Shown piece by piece: positions 24,613 to 31,453 of a stretch of DNA of 33,986 nucleotides. The translations under genes were made by a program, and so were the position numbers. Source of the DNA: Deltaproteobacteria bacterium (GTDB taxonomy: Bacteria; Desulfobacterota; Dissulfuribacteria; Dissulfuribacterales; QOAL01). Location of the stretch: contig JALXCD010000156.1 in assembly GCA_026991135.1 (NCBI GenBank), positions 1-33,986 on the forward strand. Reading direction: 5' to 3'. The notes beneath the pieces were generated by a model. The model saw only the letters and a program-made list of their open reading frames with translations. It was not told the DNA's origin and did no database searches. The first letter of the stretch is position 1. Every line of letters begins with the position of its first letter.

Positions 24613-27018
24613 CTATGTTTTCATTTCAACAAGGAATGGTTTCAATGGCTTTGGCCCTGACACCTTCCTTATTTTACAGGCACAGATCTTAAACTCAGGT
24701 TCCTTTGATCCTGGATCAAAGGCGTCTTTGGTTACCCTATTTATCATCCTGGACTCTTTCTGATCATGCCAATAAACAAAAACCATTCCCTCACAAGGCC
24801 CAACATATACCTTCGCTGGTAAAATATTTTTTCCACGCCTTGATGCTACTTCAACCATATCCCCAGGTTTTATGCCAAGTTTTTTGGCATCCTTAGGATT
24901 AATTTCCACATAGGCATAGGGATTGGCCCTCATAAGTTCGGGAATTCGACCGGTCATACTGCTTGTGTGCCAGTGGTCAATGACCCTTCCTGTTGATAGA
25001 TAAAAGGGATAGTCAGAATCTGGCATCTCTTCTGGACCGCGTTGCGGCCGTAACCAAATCCACAATTTTTTATCGGGATGGGCAGGTCCATAAAACTGAT
25101 AAGGCTTTTGATCCTTGGCATGTTTATCGGCAAGTGGATCAAGACCCCGAACAAACTTGATATCAGTTCCCCCTTTAAGTGCCCATTCCTTGGTTGGAGC
25201 TGGCCACTGAACACCATCTGGCAATTTTTTAAGGACTTCATAGGTGGCACCCCTTAGGTCGTTATCACGACCCTTTGTTAACTTCTGGGTATATTCGTCC
25301 CAAATGGCTTTTGGAAGCTCATAATCAGGCTCTTTCCCAAGAAACGGTTCAACACATTTTTTGATTACAGGATCATTTAGCTCCTTAGATAACTTAAGGG
25401 CCCATTCTCTTACAATCCAAACATCAGGCTTTGCCTCTCCTGGAGCATCCACTGCCTTTACAGTTAACTGTGAACGTCTTTCAGTACAGCCGTAGACACC
25501 AGTCTTTTCAAAATGAAAGGCAGTTGGTAACACGAGATTTGCAAGCTCTGTGGTCTTTGTTGGGAAAATATCAGTAACCACCATAAAGACATCTTCCCTG
25601 GACATGCCTTTTCTATACTTATCACAATTTGGTAAGCTCTGGGCAGGACTTGTACAGTTAATCCAGATTGCCTTTATCTTTCCCAGGTTCACAGCCTCAA
25701 ACATGGCAATGGTGTGGTAGCCAGGCTTTGGAGGAATACGACCCTGTGGAATTCCCCAAAGCTTCTCCACCTGGTGACGAAGCTTATCCTTTTTAACAAG
25801 TCTGTGGCCTGGAAGAATGTGGCAAAGTCCACCGCCTTCGCGAACACCCCCGCAGGCATTTGGTTGACCTGTAAGTGAAAAGCTGTCCGCCCCTGGTCGA
25901 CAAAGTTGCCCTGTTAGGATGTGCAGATTGTGAATAAGATTGTTGGCCCAGACACCGCGTTTTCTCTGGTTAATGCCCATGGTCCAAATGCTCACTGTGC
26001 CTTCTGATTTTGCAAACCACAACGCTGCAGTCCTGATTTTTTCAGGAGTGATATTTCCACCACAGATGTCAGCAGCCTTTTCAGGTGTATAATCCTTTAA
26101 AAATTCCTTATACTTTTCAAAGGAAACCTCTTTTTTCTTGCCCATACGGAAAGTCGCATAGTTTTTGAGAAATGTTTCATCGTAAAGCTTTTCCTTAACA
26201 ATCACATGGGCCATGGCATTTAAAAGGGCAAGGTCTGTTCCTGGCTTAAACTGTAAGTGTAAATCGGCAATTCTGGATGTGGGAGAAACCCTTGGATCTG
26301 CATTTATAACCTTGACTGTTTCACGATTATCCAACTTCCTACGCATCACACGTCTAAAAAGAACAGGATGTGCCTCGGCCATGTTACTGCCAATGATGAA
26401 AAAACAACTGGCCCTTTCAAAATTCGTATAGCTTCCAATGGGTTCATCGGCACCAAAGGATGTCAGATAACCCCCAACTGCACTTGCCATGCAAAGGCGC
26501 GGATTTCCTTCAACATTATTGGTTCTAAGCCCGCCCCTAAAAATCTTTTGAAAGAGATAGGTCTCTTCTGTAAGGGCCTGGCCTGATCCATAATAGGCAA
26601 CAGAATTATTGCCATGATTTTTGACGGCCTTTGCAAACTCCTTTGCTGCAATATTTAGTGCCTCATCCCATGAAATCTCTTTAAAGGGTTCTTTTTTGCT
26701 CTTTCTGTAAAGAGGCTTTTTTAGCCTGTCTGGGTTATTGTAACCCATTAGCTTGTAGAATAGCATGCCCTTCATGCAGAGATAGCCATAATTTGTTCTA
26801 GAATCTGAAATACCCCTAAGGGCTACTGCCTTTCCATTCTTCACACCCAGTTCTAGCCGACAGCCTGCCCCACATAATCTACAGGTCCCTTTATGCCAAC
26901 TGTCGGCATCTGAGGCTTGGGATGTATTCTCGTTTTTAAAAGGAAGATTTATACCCACATAAGATGCAGCTGTTAGTGCTGCAGTCCTTTTTAAAAATTC
27001 TCTTCTTGAAAGACCCAT
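24613..27018 (-). CDS. napA: Periplasmic nitrate reductase catalytic subunit NapA
   Basis: This 801-aa Mo-bisMGD enzyme reduces nitrate to nitrite in the periplasm. The twin-arginine signal is SRREFLKR (4-11). The 4Fe-4S cluster is held by Cys46, Cys49, Cys53 and Cys81. Cys176 in NPRLCMAS is the expected molybdenum ligand, found in nitrate reductases, whereas formate dehydrogenases have selenocysteine or cysteine in another context. HTSSMTGR and the C-terminal cofactor-binding half are complete. The length lies between the Desulfovibrio desulfuricans and E. coli enzymes. A TAGGAGG site precedes the ATG, and napM ends 13 bp before. No napB is present, so NapM is the likely haem partner. Confidence 0.95.
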   Translation of the reverse strand: MGLSRREFLKRTAALTAASYVGINLPFKNENTSQASDADSWHKGTCRLCGAGCRLELGVKNGKAVALRGISDSRTNYGYLCMKGMLFYKLMGYNNPDRLKKPLYRKSKKEPFKEISWDEALNIAAKEFAKAVKNHGNNSVAYYGSGQALTEETYLFQKIFRGGLRTNNVEGNPRLCMASAVGGYLTSFGADEPIGSYTNFERASCFFIIGSNMAEAHPVLFRRVMRRKLDNRETVKVINADPRVSPTSRIADLHLQFKPGTDLALLNAMAHVIVKEKLYDETFLKNYATFRMGKKKEVSFEKYKEFLKDYTPEKAADICGGNITPEKIRTAALWFAKSEGTVSIWTMGINQRKRGVWANNLIHNLHILTGQLCRPGADSFSLTGQPNACGGVREGGGLCHILPGHRLVKKDKLRHQVEKLWGIPQGRIPPKPGYHTIAMFEAVNLGKIKAIWINCTSPAQSLPNCDKYRKGMSREDVFMVVTDIFPTKTTELANLVLPTAFHFEKTGVYGCTERRSQLTVKAVDAPGEAKPDVWIVREWALKLSKELNDPVIKKCVEPFLGKEPDYELPKAIWDEYTQKLTKGRDNDLRGATYEVLKKLPDGVQWPAPTKEWALKGGTDIKFVRGLDPLADKHAKDQKPYQFYGPAHPDKKLWIWLRPQRGPEEMPDSDYPFYLSTGRVIDHWHTSSMTGRIPELMRANPYAYVEINPKDAKKLGIKPGDMVEVASRRGKNILPAKVYVGPCEGMVFVYWHDQKESRMINRVTKDAFDPGSKEPEFKICACKIRKVSGPKPLKPFLVEMKT

Positions 27019-27031
27019 AGTTGCCTCCTAA

Positions 27032-27385
27032 TTACTTATGAATAAAGAAATGATGGGCTGGATGGCAATCCCAGCAGGTCTTGCCTTTTGGCTTTTTACC
27101 GAATTGGCCACTATGACATGGTGCACAATTTGTTTCCCTTGGAGTAACATGAAAATCTTCATAGGTGCCATGACATTGATAACATTTGACATTTGCAATA
27201 CCGTGAACCGAACCAAACCACTCCTTGTAGACATCTGGTGTTGCCTTAATGTGACAAGTTGCACAAGCTGTCAATTTTTCTTGGTCACTCAATTCAGGGT
27301 GCTCGTCTGCCCATACTACTGAGCCCATGGCACAAAAGCATAAAATCAAAATCAACGAAGGTAGAAGGACTTTAAATCTTTTCAC
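27032..27385 (-). CDS. napM: NapM-type tetrahaem cytochrome c
   Basis: This 117-aa periplasmic cytochrome has a signal peptide (1-26) and four haem sites: CATCH (41-45), CYQCH (68-72), CAPCH (87-91) and CWDCH (104-108). In Desulfovibrio nap clusters the tetrahaem NapM takes the place of dihaem NapB, and the size and position just before napA fit that. The start is GTG, preceded by a strong AAAGGAGG site right after the hairpin that follows the porin gene. It probably passes electrons between NapGH or the HaoC quinol dehydrogenase and NapA. An alternative is a general small tetrahaem shuttle that also feeds HaoA. Confidence 0.85.
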   Translation of the reverse strand: MKRFKVLLPSLILILCFCAMGSVVWADEHPELSDQEKLTACATCHIKATPDVYKEWFGSVHGIANVKCYQCHGTYEDFHVTPRETNCAPCHSGQFGKKPKGKTCWDCHPAHHFFIHK

Positions 27386-27408
27386 TTTTATACCTCCTTT
27401 AAAAGAAA

Positions 27409-27429
27409 AGGCCAGCAGAAAGCTGGCCT
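27409..27429 (-). terminator. Hairpin with U-rich tail after the porin gene
   Basis: The minus strand reads AGGCCAGC, a 5-nt loop, then GCTGGCCT, followed by TTTTCTTTT. The stem has 8 perfect pairs. The tail merges into the AAAGGAGG ribosome site of napM. The stem begins 12 bp after the porin stop codon. Confidence 0.7.
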
Positions 27430-27440
27430 ATCGTTTTAAC

Positions 27441-28895
27441 CTAGAAAGTTAGCCTGAACTCTACATAGAAGAAGTCCAGGTCGTCGTCTTTTTGGAAGTT
27501 GTCTTCCACAACATCATCTCCCCAAACATGGCTGTAGTAAAGGTCCATTCCCAGAGCAAGGCCGTTATATTTGTAAATATTTTTGAAAAATAGGGAAATA
27601 TCCCACATGCTACCAAGGGAATCATGGCCTTGTCCAATATGCCCCTTAAGACCTTTGTAACCAAAGATATCAGGCCTTGTCATACCGGAACCCTGGTACC
27701 ACGCATCGTCCTCTTCGGTAAGCCAAAGTTTTGTGAAATCACTTCTTACCACCAGATTACACATTGGCTTGGCGATCACCTGGAAGAACCAGTATTTGGT
27801 ATTCATAAGATTGTACCAAGGGGTCATTGCATAAATACGAAGTGTTGGCGTCATCATGAAAAAGGTATTACGATCATTGTCAGTGGGGTCGTCATCACCT
27901 GAGCTTCTGAAAAATCCTGTACGAAGCCAGGGTTGCCATGCAACATCTTCAAACTTGTAACCACCTTCAACTGCAATGGCAAATGCACTTTGATCAGCAC
28001 TTCCCCAACTTCCTGTCTGGGCGTCACCCCACAAGAGAAAATCAAAACTACCAAGCCATACCTTAGGTGTCACATAGAGGATGTGGCCTCCGAAATTGCT
28101 GATTTCTGGATTCTGAACAATCCCACCTACGCTCACATCCCTTTCATCATTGTAGTAGTAATAAAAAAATTGGGCATCTAGTCCCTTTATTACAGTATCC
28201 TTTAAGGTCGCAACCACTGTGAGAAGATCAATATCATGGCTTTTATACCCGTTATAGGTATCATCCATAATATCAAGATAGAATCCACCTGGGGTTGGCT
28301 GCATTCCTGCCACAGTTATATTGAATGCCTTGTCATCATAGGCAACCTGAAAACCGTCATAGGAACGGCCAACACGTGACCATTCAAAGCCACCGATGAG
28401 GCGCTGGGAAATACGAAGCTTTCTAAGCCAGGCAAGCCTCTTGTTCTTTGGCAATGTCTTATATTCTAGAGCACTATTGTATTTAAACCGTCCAATTGTT
28501 GCACTCAGACTTTCAAAACCAGGAAAACGGGCACGAATCCATGCCTGGGTGATACCCACCTGGCCCACGTTTCCAGAACCATTGTTTTGGCCAAAATAAA
28601 GGGCTCCTGTACCATAACTGGCAGTCCTTGGAAGACCGAAGAACTGGGTCCAGTTAAAAGATCCATAAGCATCAATAAGCTTTGATGTAAAACCAAAGCC
28701 CAACCTCATCTTGCTAGAAGCAAAGGTGTATGAATCCTTCTTTGTAGTAGGTTTTTCAAAGGTGGACCAAGTTTCAATCCTGAATTCCTCTTTCCACTTT
28801 AAGTAGGCGTTATCATTTATTTTATACGCAAGAAGTGGTGATACCAAAAATGTGCTTAAGGCTAATAACACAGCAAAAAAGATAAATCGTTTCAT
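27441..28895 (-). CDS. Outer-membrane beta-barrel (porin-like) protein
   Basis: This 484-aa exported protein has a signal peptide (about 1-23, ending in PLLA). The rest is built of alternating aromatic and polar stretches typical of beta-strands, with Tyr/Trp-rich girdles. The last residues, DFFYVEFRLTF, end in phenylalanine, the usual signal for the BAM assembly machinery. I cannot name the substrate family. There is no plug domain and there are no haem motifs, so it is neither a TonB receptor nor a decahaem conduit. Set between haoA and napM, it may admit nitrate or nitrite, which is an inference from position. A strong AAGGAGG site lies before the ATG. Confidence 0.8.
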   Translation of the reverse strand: MKRFIFFAVLLALSTFLVSPLLAYKINDNAYLKWKEEFRIETWSTFEKPTTKKDSYTFASSKMRLGFGFTSKLIDAYGSFNWTQFFGLPRTASYGTGALYFGQNNGSGNVGQVGITQAWIRARFPGFESLSATIGRFKYNSALEYKTLPKNKRLAWLRKLRISQRLIGGFEWSRVGRSYDGFQVAYDDKAFNITVAGMQPTPGGFYLDIMDDTYNGYKSHDIDLLTVVATLKDTVIKGLDAQFFYYYYNDERDVSVGGIVQNPEISNFGGHILYVTPKVWLGSFDFLLWGDAQTGSWGSADQSAFAIAVEGGYKFEDVAWQPWLRTGFFRSSGDDDPTDNDRNTFFMMTPTLRIYAMTPWYNLMNTKYWFFQVIAKPMCNLVVRSDFTKLWLTEEDDAWYQGSGMTRPDIFGYKGLKGHIGQGHDSLGSMWDISLFFKNIYKYNGLALGMDLYYSHVWGDDVVEDNFQKDDDLDFFYVEFRLTF

Positions 28896-28937
28896 TCCTT
28901 TAACCCTCCTTTTTATCTAAGTATTAGAAACATAATA

Positions 28938-28972
28938 AGGCTGAAGGCCAGTCCCCACCTAGCCTTCAGCCT
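28938..28972 (-). repeat. Stem-loop in the haoA-porin gap
   Basis: AGGCTGAAGGC (28938-28948) and GCCTTCAGCCT (28962-28972) form an 11-bp perfect stem with a 13-nt loop. The gap also has GCTCCC/GGGAGC (28986-28998). The minus strand has only a weak U-rich tail; the plus strand has GAGTTTTT. It is more likely an RNA-stabilising or processing hairpin than a full terminator. Confidence 0.6.
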
Positions 28973-29005
28973 GAGTTTTTCCTTTGCTCCCAGGGAGCTC
29001 ACCTA

Positions 29006-30385
29006 TTAAAGAGGACCAGTGCTCATTACTGTGCTGAGCTCTTCAATCTTATTGTTCTTTATACGATAGTTGTAAATTGCCTGAAGGTCCTTATACATCT
29101 GGAATAACTGAAAGAAGCCATGCCAATGGGCATAATCGGGACCATTCATGGCCGCACCCTGGCGAGCACGCCTTCCTGCATGATGCCAGAAATAGTATGC
29201 AATTTCTTGGAATCCGTCTGACCATGGATCCTTTCCTAAAAGCCCCTTAGCTGCAAGATCCTTTTTCATCTTTAGCACACCATCCCAGTAAAAATTATAA
29301 AGAGCCACTGCATCATCCAGGGTATTCTTTTCCTTGGCTATCTGGGTGGGGCCGTGACAGTTAGCACATACCTTTCTCATAAGAACAGCACCTTTTTCTC
29401 CATTACCCCTTTCTCCTGAGCGAATTACACTCTTTGGATGAACAAGATCCCATTTAAGCCTTTCATTGATATTATGAGTGGTTGTTAGCTCCCCAATTCC
29501 GCTCATATGACATGTGGCACAAGTTGGAGCGGTGTAATCTCCCGGCTGCCATGCATCTGGGGCGCTATCCCACTCCCAGCTCTCACCATGGGTTGCAAAT
29601 ATCTGTCCGTGTTTGCTTTCCATATAGATTTCAATATCAGGATGGTCTGGTCCAAGGTGACAACTTGCACATGCCTCAGGCTTTCTTGCCTCTTCTATGG
29701 AAAACTGGTGCCTTGTATGGCAAACCGTACAGGTTCCAATGCTTCCGTCAGGATATCTAGTACCTACACCGCCCGGCCAAGTATTCTTGATTGGCTTATG
29801 ATCTGGGCCAAGTTCTACCTTCCCACCATGGCACATCTGGCATCCAGCCGCACGAGATGCCATATTACTTGAGTTGGCCCTTGAATTTCCTGCGAATTCA
29901 CCACCTTCAAGATGGTACATGAGATTCAAGGTCTTCTTTTTTTCAACTACAGGTGCCGAAGCCAATTTCGCATGACCGCTTTTCAGGAACTGCTCAACTT
30001 CTTGTGGATGGCAACGTGAACAGGTCTTTGATGATACCATTGGAGAAATGTAAATGTTCGAGCCCTTGATCCCTGAACACTGACTCGCCATGGGCGAACT
30101 TTTTTCAACCACATGACAGTCAAAGCATGTTACAGAAGCATGGGCCATTTTGCCCTTCTTCCATGACTCTATTATTCCTGGAGTCTTTTTGGAGTGACAC
30201 TCAATACACTTGGCCGCCTCAGGAGAAAGCCCCCTCTTGATCACTAGCTTCTTATGAAGCGTCGGGGTAGTGTTACCTGTAGCTTGGTCAACACCATTCT
30301 CCTGGGCCATTGCAACGCTCATGGTTAGCCCCACAAAAAGTGCGGCTAATAACAGCGTGCCAGCCTTACCAAATAATTCTTTCAT
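29006..30385 (-). CDS. haoA: Octahaem cytochrome of the hydroxylamine oxidoreductase family (HaoA-like)
   Basis: This 459-aa periplasmic protein has a signal peptide (1-27) and exactly eight CXXCH sites starting at residues 60, 87, 122, 182, 219, 239, 289 and 340. Family marks are GPDHPDIE with the Asp247-His248 pair, the SKHG motif, and the haem-free tail [10 protein letters not shown] (415-424). The family includes ammonia-oxidiser HAO, anammox enzymes and the campylobacterotal haoA thought to reduce nitrite. Here haoC lies 42 bp upstream and nap genes downstream, so a reductive role, nitrite to hydroxylamine or ammonium, is most likely. Tyr418 needs alignment to see whether it matches the haem-crosslinking Tyr of oxidising forms. 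AAAGGAGG precedes the ATG. Confidence 0.92.
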   Translation of the reverse strand: MKELFGKAGTLLLAALFVGLTMSVAMAQENGVDQATGNTTPTLHKKLVIKRGLSPEAAKCIECHSKKTPGIIESWKKGKMAHASVTCFDCHVVEKSSPMASQCSGIKGSNIYISPMVSSKTCSRCHPQEVEQFLKSGHAKLASAPVVEKKKTLNLMYHLEGGEFAGNSRANSSNMASRAAGCQMCHGGKVELGPDHKPIKNTWPGGVGTRYPDGSIGTCTVCHTRHQFSIEEARKPEACASCHLGPDHPDIEIYMESKHGQIFATHGESWEWDSAPDAWQPGDYTAPTCATCHMSGIGELTTTHNINERLKWDLVHPKSVIRSGERGNGEKGAVLMRKVCANCHGPTQIAKEKNTLDDAVALYNFYWDGVLKMKKDLAAKGLLGKDPWSDGFQEIAYYFWHHAGRRARQGAAMNGPDYAHWHGFFQLFQMYKDLQAIYNYRIKNNKIEELSTVMSTGPL

Positions 30386-30427
30386 GTTAACCCTCCTTTA
30401 TATTATTTTTTTATATCCTGACCAAAG

Positions 30428-30985
30428 CTATTTGGCGGAAGCCTGTATCTCCCTAAATTTTGCCACCAGATCACCGTGTCCCACTTCATGATGACAATCA
30501 ATACACGTACGCTTTGTTTCACCATTCAAATAGGCCTTGTGGCCAGTTATGGCCTTTAATGGAATGCCAGGGGCTATCAATTCTTTGTGACACTCTTTGC
30601 ATCCAGATTCATAGGCGGCATGAACATAAGGACCCCTATTCTTCCAAATACCAAGCCAATCAGTCTTTTTCCCCATCCAGTGGGCCTTAATGTCATGCAA
30701 CCCAGCCTTTGTCTTTGTGGAAAGATAATTGGCAAGACTGTCATGAGGTAAATGGCAGTCCACACACCTTGCCCTGATGACGCCTTTAGCGTCTGTCCCA
30801 TGCTTTCCTGCTGCCCAAGTTTCATAAAAGGGATTCATTTCATGACATGAATTGCAAAATTCTACAGTACTGGTAGATTGAACTTGTTTAGCAGCAAAAA
30901 AGGCAACCAAAAGGGCAATAAGGAAGGCAATTATACATACAATTACTACTGCCCCCCTGTTATTTTTGATAAATTTCATGGACAC
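30428..30985 (-). CDS. haoC: NapC/NrfH-family tetrahaem quinol dehydrogenase, partner of HaoA
   Basis: This 185-aa membrane-anchored cytochrome has a single N-terminal helix (about 10-32) and four CXXCH sites starting at 44, 74, 129 and 161. The first reads CNSCHEM, the CXXCHxM pattern that supplies the unusual Met-side haem ligand in NrfH. It oxidises menaquinol and feeds periplasmic reductases. The gene pair with haoA copies the haoCA order of nitrite-reducing Campylobacterota. Because the cluster has no napC, it might also serve NapM/NapA. An AGGAGGGTG site precedes the ATG; a second in-frame ATG lies two codons on. It is the first gene of the cluster, next to the proposed operator. Confidence 0.93.
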   Translation of the reverse strand: MSMKFIKNNRGAVVIVCIIAFLIALLVAFFAAKQVQSTSTVEFCNSCHEMNPFYETWAAGKHGTDAKGVIRARCVDCHLPHDSLANYLSTKTKAGLHDIKAHWMGKKTDWLGIWKNRGPYVHAAYESGCKECHKELIAPGIPLKAITGHKAYLNGETKRTCIDCHHEVGHGDLVAKFREIQASAK

Positions 30986-31038
30986 CCTCCTGTCTCAAGA
31001 TATCAGATTAATTTAATTATTTAACTTAACGAATTTTT

Positions 31039-31076
31039 CTGTTACTGTGTTGTTAAATATGTAACTAAATTGTAAC
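31039..31076. promoter_or_regulatory. Candidate OmpR/PhoB-type operator: two 7-N4-7 direct repeats
   Basis: Four related 7-bp elements occur on the plus strand: CTGTTAC (31039-31045), TTGTTAA (31050-31056), ATGTAAC (31059-31065) and TTGTAAC (31070-31076). Starts are 11, 9 and 11 bp apart, so two 7-N4-7 direct repeats lie in tandem. This is the layout of Pho-box-like sites bound by dimers of winged-helix response regulators. The site lies between haoC and the cupin-kinase-regulator genes, and the regulator encoded at 32998 is of that family. Control of both directions is an inference. Confidence 0.55.
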
Positions 31077-31080
31077 AAAA

Positions 31081-31104
31081 TATGATAAATCAAAATATGG
31101 AGGG
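31081..31104 (+). promoter_or_regulatory. -10 box and ribosome site of the cupin-kinase-regulator operon
   Basis: TATGAT (31081-31086) is a 5/6 match to the -10 and follows the last operator element after 4 bp. There is no good -35, as usual for activator-dependent promoters. GGAGGG (31099-31104) is the ribosome site for the ATG at 31109. An ATG at 31082 lies inside the -10 box and so cannot be the start if this promoter is used. Confidence 0.6.
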
Positions 31105-31108
31105 TGGT

Positions 31109-31450
31109 ATGATTATTTCTTATAAGGCCGATGATATTGATTTTCAAGATCATCCTACTTTTGAAGGGGTAAAAATTGCAAAATTAGTAGGCGAAAATGA
31201 TAGCTCACCAGTAGGTATCTCTATATTAAAAATAGAAAGCGGAGTAGAGATACCAATTCATACCCATGAGGAAAGCATAGATTCCATCTATTGTCTCTAT
31301 GGAGATGGTGAGATTTTTGACGGATCAACCTGGAAGCCACTCCAGGAGGGGGATTACTATTTTGTCCCAAAGGGTGAAAGGCATGGCGTAAAAAATACAG
31401 GGAGTGACATCTTAAAGCTTTTTATTTGTCACAGCCCTCCTCTTTTTTGA
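31109..31450 (+). CDS. Small single-domain cupin
   Basis: This 113-aa cytoplasmic beta-barrel protein has cupin motif 1, HTHEESIDSIYCLYGDG (from His51/His53, with Asp58 in the place of the usual Glu). Motif 2 is GDYYFVPKGERHGVKN (81-96, with His92), a perfect match. His51, His53 and His92 should hold a metal ion. The start is set by GGAGGG at 31099; a longer form from 31082 would begin inside the -10 box. It is the first gene of a three-gene unit and ends 3 bp before the kinase start. Possible roles are sensing or an effector in nitrogen-oxide stress, but nothing in the sequence proves either. Confidence 0.85.
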   Translation: MIISYKADDIDFQDHPTFEGVKIAKLVGENDSSPVGISILKIESGVEIPIHTHEESIDSIYCLYGDGEIFDGSTWKPLQEGDYYFVPKGERHGVKNTGSDILKLFICHSPPLF

Positions 31451-31453
31451 TTT

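Noticed and set aside
24581-28972. Recurring GGC-rich hairpins as a dispersed repeat family or CRISPR-like array
   Set aside because: The stems differ in sequence and length, and their placement after stop codons fits terminator-like or processing stems.
29482-29872. Plus-strand open frames opposite haoA
   Set aside because: They are antisense shadows of the haem-motif-rich gene, and their cysteine and histidine content reflects the opposite strand.
29006-30985. Reading the two cytochromes as NrfA and NrfH
   Set aside because: The larger protein has eight CXXCH and no CXXCK site; NrfA has five haems with a Lys-ligated one. The small partner alone would fit NrfH, but the pair fits haoCA.
31052-31065. 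GTTAAATATGTAAC as an FNR/HcpR-type inverted-repeat operator
   Set aside because: Only a GTTA/TAAC half-site pair is present, unlike TTGAT-N4-ATCAA or TTGTGA-type boxes. The direct-repeat layout explains all four elements better.
31082-31108. ATG at 31082 as the cupin start
   Set aside because: It overlaps a TATGAT -10 box and has no ribosome site, while ATG 31109 is preceded by GGAGGG.
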